64,000 bases of DNA from Brachypterus glaber (taxonomy: Eukaryota > Arthropoda > Insecta > Coleoptera > Kateretidae): positions 74,818,895 through 74,882,894 of the forward strand of contig OY294044.1 of the NCBI GenBank assembly GCA_958510825.1, given 5' to 3'. The number at the start of each line of letters is the position of its first letter. Within the stretch, counting starts at the first letter, position 1. Positions 30,842-43,601 of the stretch are shown here, piece by piece. Position numbers and translations under genes: made by a program. The notes under the pieces are model-generated. The model made no database searches, had not been told where the DNA came from, and saw nothing but the letters and a program-made list of their open reading frames with translations.

Positions 30842-32447
30842 ACAATATTATATAAAATTTAACGCTTCCTTATTAGGCTTGTTCGAGATTCGAGTTCAGA
30901 ACTGTTCAGAACTGGTTCTGACCAATGGAGGTTTAATCCTTATTACCATGTGACTTTAAATAACCAATAAATAGTAGTCCAGAACTGATTCTAGCGTATC
31001 CCGAACAAAGCTATTAAGTACATATTACGTACCTATAACTAAAAAAGTAGAAAACAAGATATTTATACAAATTTACAAATACGAGATTTTTAAAAGAAGG
31101 GTTTTGGAAATGTTTTAAATGAATAAAGTCGTTCTTAGAATATTAATATTAAAAGACAGCTGTCTTTATAAGGATATACTACTAGTAACTTACTAGTCAG
31201 CCAACTCGATACACATTATCGGATTCATATGGTGATCCATAGATATCTGGAGGCTATAGCCTAGAGGAACTACTTCCTCCGGTCATCTTGGGGAACATTC
31301 CCACTGGGAACATCCCCACTTCCGGTTTCCTCACTTCCGGTGTCCTTAAATTGTTGAAAATGGATTTATGTGGGGGGATCGATTTTTTCGTTATTTTTTT
31401 GATATCTCTTCGTGTTTTTAAGATACAAGCAAAAATGTGGGTGTGTGTGGAGTCACATCAATATAGAAGAATTTTTATACTTGATTCAATAATTTTATAA
31501 TCTAAATAAGTAATAATAATAATAATAATAATAATCTTTATTTCGCATAAACACTTCTGATACAAAAGTAACTAAAAATATTTATTGAAAGTTTGTCAAA
31601 AAGAGTGGTGCTGGCTTACTAAAACCTGCCTTGCAGAAAAAAATGCATGTATGTATTAGTAATACTCGAAACAAGATTGTATATAGTATTGTTTAAAGTA
31701 TAGGTATATTTTTGATTTCAATACTAGTTAAGTCTTAAACAAAATATAACATTTGTCAGCGTACAAGAATAAGATTTTCCTGAAAAGAAATATAACTAGA
31801 GTTGCGGAATGGGAAAACTAGCATAGCGCCGATTCAAGATTATTAATCTTCAATCCAGTTTAGCTTTTTTCCGTGTACATATTGAATATCGAAAATAGTA
31901 TTACTCTATGAAAAGGTCTATTTTTTCTGTAATTCGATTTCTTAAATCCATATTGAGTCAAGCTCGAAATGGAAAGGAGAAAATCCTAATAGCTTTAAAT
32001 AATAGTTAGGATATGTTAGTCTATATGACCCATTTTATAATAAAACCAATATTATTGGACAGATTTTTTTAAATTGACTATTTCAATTTTAATATAGGGA
32101 AGTTATATGCCGGGGCTGCATCCGGGTAGTTTAATGTAGGTGTACAAAACTGCTTGAGGTACATTCGAAGCACTTTGTAAAATTCTTATTTATTTATTTA
32201 TTTAACTTTACAGGAAAAATCCCAATTACAAAGTTATTACAAAAACAATAACAAATATTAAAATTAAGTTAAAATTCTAAAAAAAGAAAGAAATTGAAAA
32301 TTAAATTTAAAATTAAACACGCCTAATTAATTAATAGTATAAGAAAATAATTTTCTGGTTTGTAATAAAACTCGGATTTTTTGGCAGGTTTAAGAAAAAA
32401 TCGAGTTTTATTACAAACCAGAAAATTACATTCGAAGTTTGTCAACC
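30842..32447. other. Intergenic sequence with retroelement-tail-like repeats
   Basis: No gene. A TAA repeat at about 31511-31536 followed by TCTTTATTTCGC looks like the inverted 3' tail of a LINE or SINE on the minus strand (AAATAAAGA then TTA repeats). A TTTA repeat at 32193-32210 is similar. A hairpin at 32350-32429 pairs ATTTTCTGGTTTGTAATAAA with its inverse. Confidence 0.5.
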
Positions 32448-33748
32448 TACAGCCTGTTCCAGAACTCGCGTACAGAAATTTGAGGGTATATTAAAAACAT
32501 AATTATTCATTTGGGGTAATATATAAAACTAAATATAAAAACTATAAAAACTAAATATAAAAAATTTCATTCAAGCCTGCCTCATCCTTTAAAGTACCCA
32601 ATACTGAGGCCGCATTCCCCCTTTGGATGGCCACGCTTATCCTCTTAGTGATGTAGCTTTTTGCGTTTTCGCATGAAATATTCTTATTAAAAACCCTCTT
32701 GAAAATATGAAAAAAATGTCAAAAAAATGCATCTTTGTTCAATTCAAAACTAAGAACGCTTTAAGTGGACCAATACTGTTGCTGATGTTAAATTACCATT
32801 AAACGTTGAATTTGTAGCTATGGAAGCAAATTTAATTATTGTAGGTACATATTCTGTAGGTCGACATGGTGATTAGTGACATAAATATTTATTAATGTCA
32901 AAAAACCACCGCCGGATGGAGTGACTCAATAAAAATAGAATATATGATAGCCTCTGTCGGTTTTGTCAAAATATAATAACCTAAAAAGATTCTAAAGTTG
33001 AACGTCTCAAACAATGCACGCGTCAACAATTAAAATGCAACCATAGTTACTAATAAGTAGGGAAATAGTTATTTTCTTAACTAGTGTATTAAGTGGATAA
33101 AATCACTTAATACACGAGTTGAGAATTTAATTTTATCCACGCCTTTTATTTTTAAATAAAAATCTATAATTTTGCGAAAAATGATGTCAAAAATATTAAT
33201 AAAGATTAAGTTTTCTTAATACTAAAATAATAGGTAGCCATGGCCTCAGTATGCCTATTATATTAAAAATAAACAATTGCTAGTTTTACATTTCTTACAA
33301 ACGTCAAAATGGACGCGGTGATGACAGAATTTTTAATAAAAACAGTATTTTATTCAAAAACTAAAGAATAATTTGGGGTTTTCTTTAATTTTTATGGTTT
33401 AGTTAACGTGCTTCTATTTATAGAATAGTTATAATACTTAATTAATAGGGTATGTAACTAATTTTGGGTGAGATCAAAAGCTGTACGTAAAAGAGTGGGT
33501 GAAAAATTTTTTAGTCACTAGTGAAAAAAAACTCACTTTTGACATTTAAAATAGTGCTCAAAACAAGTGTTTCTGTGATAAAACTAATTTGTAGGTAATT
33601 TAACATCAGCAACAGGATTGGTCAGATTAAATAGCTTCCTTTTTAATTAGTATTAAAGATGGATTTTTTTTAATATTTTTTTCATATTTTCCAGAGGGTT
33701 TTTAATATACCCTCAAATTTCTGTACGCGAGTTCTGGAACAGGCTGTA
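32448..33748. mobile_element. Non-autonomous TIR element (TA-CAGCCTGTTCCAGAACTCG), 1.3 kb
   Basis: The ends TACAGCCTGTTCCAGAACTC and GAGTTCTGGAACAGGCTGTA are perfect inverses and the pairing runs for about 48 bp. Further inverted blocks lie inward (AAAAACCCTCTTGAAAATAT against ATATTTTCCAGAGGGTTTTT; TGTTGCTGATGTTAAATTAC against GTAATTTAACATCAGCAACA). The left arm carries about 190 bp of extra sequence. An inner hairpin at about 33084-33120 pairs AGTGTATTAAGTG with CACTTAATACACG. TA on both sides suggests a Tc1/mariner-type target. No transposase seen. Confidence 0.85.
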
Positions 33749-34211
33749 TATGGTATTTACCTACAAGTAAAAGAAAATGATTTAATACTACTTAAGCAAT
33801 CATAAAACAAGTCCCCCAATTAGCTAAAAACTAGAGGTGAGGTTTTTAGTATGTTAGTACGCGATGTTCTTAAATAAAATAAAATTCCTTCATGAGTTCT
33901 GGGCAAAGGAGCATGAAAGCTGAGCATACTAATTTAGTTATTTATATAAAAACGAGATGTTAAAATACTATATGCTTAGAAAGCTCAACGAACCCAAAGT
34001 TTGCAATATTAAGTATTTTTATAGATTATAGGTATAGGTACTAAGGTAAACCCTTCGAAGTGTGACACATGGGGTGTTTTGCTTGTTTCAAATTACCCTC
34101 TTAAAATAAATATTACTGCACTCTTATGGTTTATAGCTACTTAATTACAAACCCTCTAAAAAGATTAATAAAATATCACACAAAATCTCACCTCAGTCGA
34201 ATTTTGAAGTA
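33749..34211. other. AT-rich spacer, nothing recognised
   Basis: No gene-like or repeat signal in about 460 bp. Confidence 0.5.
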
Positions 34212-35128
34212 TACAGGGTGTATTTGAAATAGGGTAGGAAATTTTAACAGCTGATTCTACATGATAAAATATGACAAAAAGTTCCTATTAACATATGTCT
34301 AAAAATGCGTCATAAGGGAGCTACGCCCCTTTGAAATTGGCTAAAAAATCGGTTTTTATTTAATAACTCAGGAACCCTTTGAGATATGTTAACGAGGTTT
34401 TGCACATGAATTAATCCTAATAAGGCCCATCTTTGTATGTCATTTTCACGTACTTATTTAAACCAGGGGTGTGCGAAACGGGAGGGCCTTATCAGTTTTT
34501 TGTCCCAAACTTTTTTCTGTATAACATTTTTGCAATTTTATTTTTGAAATATGATTCCTCAGGATTGATTTTTGGAAGTACCTGTATATAAGGTTTTTTT
34601 CTTAGTTTTTAATGTACATTCGCCCTGCATCATTAAAATTTTGGTTTTCAACATTTTAGTATTTAATTTTTCGTCCTCGAACCGTGGAATTTCACCTTCA
34701 AATGAATTTTTCTCGAAAACGGTTAATCCTACAGTATTACAACAAGAGTACCTTTTTTATGTATTTTGACCTGAGGAATCATATTTCAAAAATAAAATTG
34801 CAAAAAAGTTACACAGAAAAAAGGTTGGAACAAAAAACTGATAAGCCCCCCCCCCCCCGTTTCGCACACCCCTGGTTGAAATAAGTACATGAAAATAACA
34901 CATAAAAACGGGCCTTGGTAGGATTAGTTGACGTGCAAAACCTCGTTGATATATCTCAAAGGGTTCCTGAGTTATTAAATAAAAACCGATTTTTTTAGCC
35001 ACTTTCAAAGGGGCGTAGCTCCCTTATGACGCATTTTTAGACATATGTTTATAGGAACTTTTTGTCATATTTTATCATGTAGAATCACCTGTTAAAATTT
35101 CCTACGCTATTTCAAATACACCGTGTAT
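34212..35128. mobile_element. ACAGGGTG-ended foldback element, copy 1
   Basis: 917 bp with left end TACAGGGTGTATTTGAAATA and right end TATTTCAAATACACCGTGTA. The arms of about 350 bp are near-perfect inverses, including GGGAGCTACGCCCCTTTGAAA against TTTCAAAGGGGCGTAGCTCCC-type sequence. A run of 13 Cs (34846-34858) sits in the right arm. Small open frames inside are chance frames. Relatives lie at 48571-49375, 52079-52748 and around 56020-57030. Confidence 0.9.
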
Positions 35129-35457
35129 AGTCACACTTTCTCGTAGGTCACGGGAATGGTTGGCTGGGTGCGCTCCTGACTACCTAATTTACGTATAATA
35201 AACAATTCTTAAATTTGTGCATATTTTACAAAAACATATACCATTGTATTGCTTTAGCCCACCGAATTATTTTTAGGTATTTGGATAAAACAAATCCGTG
35301 ACCTCATTTTGATAAAAATAATTTTTAAGTACCCATCATTCAACGAAAGTAAATTAAAAATAATTTTATTTTTGTGACTAAAAAATAAGCCAAAATTTTC
35401 GAAAAAAAATAATACAAAAAGACAAAAATAAAAACACTTTGCTTTTAAATAAGTTAA
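35129..35457. other. AT-rich spacer, nothing recognised
   Basis: About 330 bp with no recognisable content. Confidence 0.5.
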
Positions 35458-35962
35458 GAATTGACAGTCTATACAAATATATACTGCACGTTTGTCGGTT
35501 AATAACCGAAAATATATAATATATTATATATTAAAAATATATCTGTCGTTAAAATCAAATGAACAGGAAACAGAACCATTTCATCCTTTTTGGGAATCAT
35601 CAGCACTGTGTATCCTGTATGTTGCTAATATTCAAATAAAACGTTAGATAGATATAAAAGTATGGTGACATCTATTGATATGGTCACTGTTATCTGTTCA
35701 CTTGTTCCCAAAAGACAAATCGCCACAATTTAGGGTGTACAGTAACGTGTATTAAAATTGCCACGGACCTAAACCATTATATGAACCTTTATTAGTTAAG
35801 CAGAGTTAAATAAGTTAAGAATATCTATCTGTCTAACGTTTTATTTGAATATTAGCAACATACACGGTGCTGATTTTAACGACAGATAGATAACTTTTTG
35901 ATATATATTATCGGTTATTAACCGACAAACGTGCAGTATATATTTTTATAGACTGTCAATTC
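35458..35962. repeat. Foldback element with arms of 150-200 bp
   Basis: GAATTGACAGTCTATA opens the left arm and TATAGACTGTCAATTC closes the right. Inner inverted blocks include GCACGTTTGTCGGTTAATAA against TTATTAACCGACAAACGTGC, and AATATTCAAATAAAACGTTA against TAACGTTTTATTTGAATATT. A spacer of about 150 bp lies in the middle. Confidence 0.85.
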
Positions 35963-36300
35963 TTTTTGATTTTCATTCTAAACTCTTCAATGGAAAATTG
36001 TAAAAAATAAAAAATATATATTTTTTTTTATTGCACAATAAAATAATATTAGTCACTTTTCTCTGTTTTTTTCCTTTTACCTTTAAACTCTTCAACTGAA
36101 AATTGTAAAAAATTAAAAAACATATTTTTTAATGTAATTACTAATATAATCGTTTAAAGTCGGAATACACACTATTATAATGTTCATTACTTTTTTAAGT
36201 TTCTTTCTTTTTTACTCTAAATTCTTCAATATAAAATACAAAAAAATTTAAAAAATATATTTTTTATCATTTAAAGTCGTTTCCCGTTTGGTCCCATAGT

Positions 36301-36474
36301 GCGCTGAACCCGAATTCGAGGTCAAAATGGAACCTCATCCGGTTAATTGTGGACATAGCCCCAAAAACTAATTGGATAAGGTGCTATTTTGACCTCAAAT
36401 TTGGATTCAGCGCGCTGAAGCGCCTCAAAATACATAGTAACTCCGAAAGATTTCTTGACCTTTTTTTTGTGTGG
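36301..36474. repeat. Fragment related to the giant foldback at 24851-26195
   Basis: Contains the same central sequence (AAACTAATTGGATAAGGTGC), the same flanking GAGGTCAAAAT / ATTTTGACCTC inverted arms and the same CTTGACC...TGTGTGGCT block. It is a short hairpin derivative of that family. Confidence 0.75.
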
Positions 36475-38411
36475 CTGTTTAATATTGTAATTTTGCTAGA
36501 GAGTTGCGAAGGGTTTAATAAAAATAATGTACCTATTGTTTATATTTATGTATACATAAAAAAATACTAAACAAATTTAAAATTCCCACTGTATGAGGAG
36601 AATTAAAATAGTATATTCTATAATTAGTATAGAATAGACAATTTCCGCGCGAGCGGAAAGTTTGTCATACGAGCCGGCAGGCGAGCGCGGAATGACTATT
36701 CCATACGTGTTGTAGACTATACTTTTTCTTCGACTGCAAATATGAAACACTGTATAGCTTTAAGGACAAGGTTAAAAACAATGTTTTTTGTGACTCGACA
36801 TTGTAAATGTAACAAAACACATATTTTTAAATAAAGCAATTAATGTTATTTAATAATTTTATCAAACCAGTACTTAAAAAAGATTTTTATTTAATTTTAG
36901 CACACATTTACAAATTATAATGCAAAAATTAAAGGTTATGTCAGATTGTAGTGACAGATATCAGGTTTAAATATTTAACAATAGATGGAGCAGTTTTAAT
37001 TTTTTAAACTAAATTGATAAAAAACTGGTCAAATATTAAGAAAAACTAATGTATTTTTTTTATGTAATTTTAACGCAAAACATTAAATTGCAATAAATTA
37101 TTCAATATTTCATGGTAAAATAAATATATTTTTGCTAATTTTTCAGTTTTCTTTACTTTTATAAACAAGAGATGGCACTACATGTGTTCATTATAACACT
37201 TGATACGGAATATTCATACCATATCTAGAACTAGAATGGATTCATTCTGTGTTTTAAAAGTGTGTGTATTTTCTTACATTCTAAAGCAGTCGTAGACAAA
37301 TAATGTTCTACATTTATCTGGCATTTAGATAAAGAGCTTTGTTAAACTCGATTGCAATTTTCTCTATAAATATCCACGTATTTTCTTTATTTAAATTTTA
37401 ACCAAAATTTTCAAGCGCACTTTCTCTTTCAAGGTCGTTGTATGGCTATTTTTGTTTTGTCCTAAAATAGATTTTATTTTTAGGAAATATATTTAAAAGT
37501 ACTGGATTTCATATAGCATTAATAGACTAAAAAAAAATATATTTGGAAAGGACAACAAGACAAGTGGTTACGCTTACCTTCTTAAAATAAAGTTTTGTTT
37601 CTGGTATACACAAGAAGTTGCGTTGTTGCCCTTACCAGTTTCTGGTTGCAGTAACCAGAAAAATAGTTGATCCGTATTTAACTGTTGATCTCGTTGTCTC
37701 AAACAATTTGTTTTTTTCAGAGTAGTTATATATGATACAACGATTTTTAGCGATTAAGAATATTACCAACTGACCTGAATTGAATTGAATTGGTATTTTA
37801 TTTTATTTGTTCTACAATTCTGCAGTCCCTATCTTTTTTAAGATTTGGTTAATACCTAATATTTTTTTGTGAAATTTTCAGCAAGTATATAGTAATGTTT
37901 TTCATTTCACTTGAATAATAAAAAAAACGAAAACATTTCCACGTTTTTTAATAAAAATATAAATTCTAAAAGGGAGTCCCCATACTTAATTTACAACAAA
38001 GTATGTTTTTTTTCGGGATATTATATACGTTACTTATACATATATAATATGATAATCTTTCATAAAATAATTGCAAATAATTTAATTTTAAGGACAAAAA
38101 TAAATATTTTGTAAAAATTGAATCAGTAACATTGTTTATTCATTTCTCGGTTAACCACTATCTTTATAAAGCGGAGAACGCAATTTAAAATGCATTATGG
38201 TATATTTGCTGTGGTTTTGTATTTTTGTTATTGATGGAACTATAACAAGAAAATAACAGAAAAATACAGGATATGTTTAAGCCTAGAAAATATATAAATA
38301 TAAGATTAAAATTGGGTATATAAATAAAAATCTTTAATTTATAGTTTACAGTTTTGTACTTACCGTAAGGTACTTACGATATAATATTTCCACATACCTA
38401 AATATTTAGCG
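36475..38411. other. AT-rich intergenic sequence, no gene seen
   Basis: About 1.9 kb. A GC-richer patch at 36640-36700 has TCCGCGCGAGCGGA and CGAGCGCGGAATG pairing as a small hairpin. A GAATT repeat lies near 37776-37792. No terminal inverted repeat for the following transposase could be found. Confidence 0.55.
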
Positions 38412-39614
38412 ATGCCATTCACTAACTTACAAATGAAAGATACTATCATAAAAGTGGAAAGCTTTTTTGATAAAGAAAAAAATAATGGGATACAAAGTAT
38501 AGATGTAAACAAAAAGTTGCAAAGAACAGCCGATTGTCTGGGTATTAGTTTATCAACTGTTAATCGAGTATTGGCTAAGTATAAAAGAAGTGGCTTTATT
38601 TCACCTGCAAAAACTGGTGGTGGCCGAAAAAAAAATAGAAATTGACGAAATACTGCAAGGTGTAGTAAGAAGAAGCGTATTAGACTTTTATTTGGAGCTA
38701 AAATTTCCTACCGTAAAAGAAGTTCATCAAAAACTAAAGGAAAATGTTAAAGATTTTCCAGATATTTCCGACAGAATCTTATTGCAATGGTGATGGTGAT
38801 GAAACCTGGTGCGGTGCTAATCATTCCAGGCAATTTGGATGGGTTGAACGTGTTGACCCACAAATGAGAGACAACTTCGATAGGTACAGAGGAGGCGTAC
38901 AAGAAATAAATGGCTATAGAGGTGGGATAAAGAAGCCATCTGGAGCTGGAAAGCGAGTTATAATTTTACATATAGGAAACGAGAATGGATTCTTGGAAGG
39001 GTGTTTAAAATGTTTTATTGGAGTAAAAGGTTCCGGCGATTACCATGGAGAAATGAATAAACAACATTTTGAAGAATGGTTTCGGTTGGTGCTAAGTCTC
39101 TTACCTAATAAGTCTGTCATTGTGATTGATCAGGCATCTTATCATACAATTTTGGATCCTGAGTTTAGGAACCCAACAACAAAATGGAGAAAAGCTCAAA
39201 TTATAGAATGGAAAAAATGTTCTATTGGATAAAATAACGAAAGAGTTACGAGGAGATGATGTAAAGTTACTATGGCTACCGGTTGCTCATTGCGAATTTA
39301 ACGCAATTGAACTTATATGGGCCTACGTAAAAAATAAGGTGGCGAAACTAAATACAACTTTTAAGATAAATGATGTTTTGCAATTATGTATTGATACAAT
39401 GCAAAACGTACCTGGTTCAGTTTGGAAAAATTGTGTTGAGCATGCTAAAAAAGTGGAAGAAAAATATCGTACCAAAGGAAATCTAATAGATATTGCAGTA
39501 GAACCCCTAATAATTAATCTTGGCGATGACGATGATGATGATGATGATGATGATGATGAAATGGAGGAAGAAGAAGAAAATTTATTTGAGTCTAATTTGG
39601 AAAATGGTATTTAA
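38412..39614 (+). pseudogene. DDE transposase (IS630-Tc1-mariner type), broken in several frames
   Basis: Four successive frames carry one transposase. An N-terminal helix-turn-helix region (TADCLGISLSTVNRVL) comes first; then DETW at 38798-38809 (first catalytic Asp), IDQASYH near 39125 (second Asp) and CEFNAIELIW near 39290-39320 (catalytic Glu). The pattern DETW...DNASYH...NPIELIW is known from a widespread insect family; here the residue after the second Asp is Gln. Breaks: an A9 run at 38627-38635; an apparent deletion near 38783-38797, where roughly 50 residues usually present are missing; and a shift near 39215-39232. The C-terminus is an acidic tail coded by GAT repeats. Confidence 0.8.
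39523..39559. repeat. (GAT)n microsatellite within the transposase tail
   Basis: About eleven GAT/GAC triplets encode a run of Asp, followed by Glu codons. Confidence 0.93.
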
Positions 39615-40351
39615 TTTTGTACGCATATTCATTCTCTGTTTTATTCGACTTTTTAATAATACACTACTTGTGTAATAAAATATTGCTTAAAATGTAAAAC
39701 GTTTAAGGTAATAAAAAAATCAAGTATAAAAATAAAAATAAATGTACCGCTTTGTTCAAATAGTAAACTGAATACGTGAGCGAAGCAGTCAGCGCGCTTG
39801 CCGACACGGAGCTCCGCTTCCGTCTCCTCGCCTCTCTGAACGGCGATTAAAATTTATTTTTCAAAGCGTTCACACCGGATAAAATACTTAAAAAAAATAC
39901 ATTTTAGTAATAACTTTATTTTATTGCTTTAATAAGGCCTTAATCTAACTTTTGGTGCTAAAAAAATTTTAGTGGCTATTATGCAAACAGAAATAATGTG
40001 CTCTTAAATTTTTGAAAAAATCTCCCAAACTATTAATTTTTTTCAAACAAATTTTTTACCAGCTATTACCAAAGAAGTGTTCTTTACGTGAAAAAAATTT
40101 CAACAAAATTGGTTACTCACCATTAAAGTTACAGGTTAATTAAACATGAGTGTTCCTAAAATATCGCTAAAAACATGTATTTTACTTGATATTTCATATG
40201 CCAAAAAAGCTAGAATTTTTTTTTGTATAGAAATAATGTAGAAATAAATGTTCTATCGATTAAATTTTGTTTCATTAAAATTGATCCAGTTTATTTTGAG
40301 AAATTAGATCGCAAACCCACGTGTCAATTTATTTGTCACGGATAGTAGATA
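39615..40351. other. Intergenic sequence with a GC-rich patch
   Basis: The stretch 39770-39850 is much richer in G and C than its surroundings (GAGCTCCGCTTCCGTCTCCT) but shows no open frame or RNA fold that I can name. The rest is AT-rich. Confidence 0.5.
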
Positions 40352-40776
40352 CACGGAAAGAAATTAGTGGGCTCTGCGCTATACATTATAAGATATTTGG
40401 TAACAGTGGCAAATTATAGTGATTTAAGCTATAGATTATAAGGGACACAATAACTAATAATGTTAAAAATAAATTGGAAACGATTATATATATTACAGAC
40501 ACGATTATATTTATTACAGGCACTATTATAAATTTACAGAAATTTTATTATATTATAAAAATTATTAGCACGGACAATAATTAAATCTATTTAAGCTATA
40601 AATGCCATACTATTTGTTATATTTTATTATTCACTAAACAATTAAAGTATTTCATATAAATTTTTACACTGACTGCCATAATTGTAAGAGAAAGCCTTGT
40701 ATTTATATAATAAGCGATTATAATTTGCTTGGTATGTGTGTTATAGCGCTCCTAGCTATAATTTTTTTTTTCCGTG
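40352..40776 (+). mobile_element. 425-bp MITE, TIR CACGGAAA, TA target duplication, copy 1
   Basis: Starts CACGGAAAGAAATTAGTGGG and ends CTATAATTTTTTTTTCCGTG, flanked by TA on both sides. The TIR is about 8 bp. The same element lies inverted at 53017-53442, also flanked by TA. No coding capacity; TA duplication suggests mobilisation by a Tc1/mariner-type transposase. Confidence 0.9.
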
Positions 40777-43601
40777 TACAGTTCGTGATTTATTGACGTG
40801 TAATTTATATTATTACTTTCATCCGAAGAGTCTTCGGAGTTTTTCTTAAGTTGTTCAGACGTCGATTTTGCTTTTCCACTCATTCTTTTAGGCATAGAAC
40901 TCACCCAAAACGTACGTTTACAAATTTTTACCCAAAACACAAAATTAACAGAATTTAATTATCAATCTATTAAATAGTCCTAAACTGCACTAGAGACTAA
41001 TACTAAATATACCACAAATGTAACTAATTAGGTTCAATTAGTTTATTTACATGCCTTTGAAAATAAAAGAGTGATACATCAAAACTTGCATATTGCAATT
41101 TTCTCTTATAACTTTCTACTTTACCGATTGGCGTCGATCATAGTATTTAAATTGAAAAATGAATATACGATATACGATAGCCGCCATAACCCTAGAGGCC
41201 GTCATTCCCCCCCTTTCCCCTATCCTTTTTAGTCAGGTGGTAATTTCTTTAAATGGATATAGATCGGTAACTAATATGTACAATAATCCCAAGACAAAAA
41301 TGTCTAATAGGAAATTTAAAACGTTTTTCGAGCTGCGATAAATAATAGCCAAAAAAAAAAATTTGATTTTGCCCTATTTCCCCCTCTTATCCTACATCAA
41401 TATTAACCTTATTTCACTTAATGCAATTTTTTTAATCCGTCGTTCTGTTCATTTATAACGATTATAACAGACCACAGACCGACATTTTTTACATTTTTTT
41501 GATATTCTATTATTTTTTAAATCCAAAAATGCAAAAAACTGACTTAAATAAGATGAATTCTTGGTAATTTGTCAAAATTTATCAAAATAAAAATTGCTAT
41601 CACAAGATATATTTATATTATGTAAATAAATGGCATATATCCCTAACTTTTTATCCTTTCAAGTATTTCACTGGGAGGTTGATTTTCTACAAACTTGTTT
41701 ATTCAGTTTCCGCTTTTTTTATCCCACACTCATTCACATGGCTTGTGATTTTTTTGTAGATAAATCAATTTATTTCAGACCGTCCCATATAGCCTAATTC
41801 AATAAGGACCGTCCTCAGTATATTCGGACATTAAAGAATAAAGTTTGCTATAAATAATTAAATATATTAGAAACTGCTTTTGCTATTTTAATATGGGTCA
41901 GCTTTTCTGTTTACATAGGTTAATGAAAAATTCTTGAAACGTATTAAGTTACAAGATAACATTATATGTTATTATAATATTAAGTTTAAGCAATTTAAGT
42001 TTTTTTTATAAAATCTATTAAGGGGTTGTTCTAATTTTTGGTTTTAAAAAATCAATTTTTTTTCCTTTCTATACTTCTTGTCGAAAATCATGTTGGGGAG
42101 TTAGCTAATGTACAATTTTCTTTCATTAGCTTGTTATATAAATTTTATCTCCCCTTTTTTACCTATTTTTGACCGGAAGAATTTTTTGAATTTTGACTAA
42201 TTTCGACAGTAGCGAGCTAAAGGACGTAATTTTTAACTATACTGTTTTTGATTTTTTTGTGTCAGACCAATGAGGGCAGAGCTATTGCTGGAAGCGTTTG
42301 CCATGTTATTTTTGAGGTCTTAATTTAAGCGCGTGCTGAACATTTATTTATGACGTTAAAAAAAATTATTGTGAACTTTAAGAGTTGCCTATTACTTTGT
42401 AAACAGTTTTGTACATAAAAATAGCACAGGTTTTCTGAAAAAAAAAAAAACAAAAATCGTCAATTTTTTGTCCCAAAAATCAGAACATTACAATCTTATG
42501 TTACACCTGATATCAACTAACTTTAAACACATATTTCACAATTTCTAAGCAATGCGATTTTTTAAAAAATATTTTATAACTAGGGGTATTCTTGTTTTAT
42601 AGTTTTTAGTTAATCAGTCGTGTATTTTATTTTTATTAAATTATTTATTTAATTATGTAAATATAAATTTATTTCTTCTTCTACTTCTAGTAATAAATCA
42701 GTTGTATGTAGTGATGTCAATAGTAATTTTTAATCGTTTTTGCAAAAGGCAACATCGATTGTCAATAAGTGCCGGTTCTTATACATAACCTCAAATAATG
42801 AGCAACTCACCGTTAATATGTTTTGTTCATCTAAGACAAGATAAAAATTACTGTCAAGCATGACATAACCTATATTAAAAGTCCAAGGTAAATTATTAAA
42901 ATATCAAAAATATGTAGGGTTCGTTGCTAATTTCTTGTACTACTTTTTTCTTTCACGGTTAATACATAGTGTATGATTTAAAGATTTAAGTCATGGAATC
43001 ATCTATTAATGTAGCCAATTATTATTTGTACACTTACTGCCAAATACACAATTTGAAGTATACAGTAACGAGCAAAGAATATGCATTTCATGCATGGCTT
43101 TAAATATATCTAACGTTTTATTTAAAGAACCAGGTTGGTTTCGGGATACTGATGATTCGCTAGCATGCTATTCACTGTTTTCAATATCTAATCTTAACAT
43201 TTGTTAGACTGAATTGTATTATATTTTAATTGCAGTTTCGAAAACTATAGCCAACATATGACCATAATATGTTCATATTATGTACTTATTATGTATATAT
43301 AAGTCTAAAATGTTACAGAACAATGTTAATTTTTACTGTAATAACGTGTATTTAATAGCAAAATTTGATAGGATTTCCAAATATAATAAATCTTTCAATA
43401 TTTGGTACACTGATAGAAATGTATTTGTAATATAGGCGCCAACCATATTTTGGAATATGCCATAGCATAAATGTATTTATGCGATACAAGAACCAGTTAT
43501 AGAATTAAGAGGAAAACAACATACATTTGTTATAAATACATTAACAAATGTTATCTTATGTCCTAGTTAGTACTATAGTACAATTTGAGGTTAACGCTAT
43601 T
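40777..43601. other. AT-rich intergenic sequence, no convincing gene
   Basis: A minus-strand frame beginning MPKRMSGKAKSTSEQLKK near 40895 runs into the MITE at 40776 and may be a scrap of a gene or a chance frame. The pyrimidine-rich stretch CCCCCCCTTTCCCCTATCC near 41206 resembles the end of the element at 61962-63186. Nothing else recognised. Confidence 0.45.

Noticed and set aside
34572..35008. Small frames around 34572-35008 as genes
   Set aside because: They lie inside the arms of a foldback element and mirror each other on the two strands.
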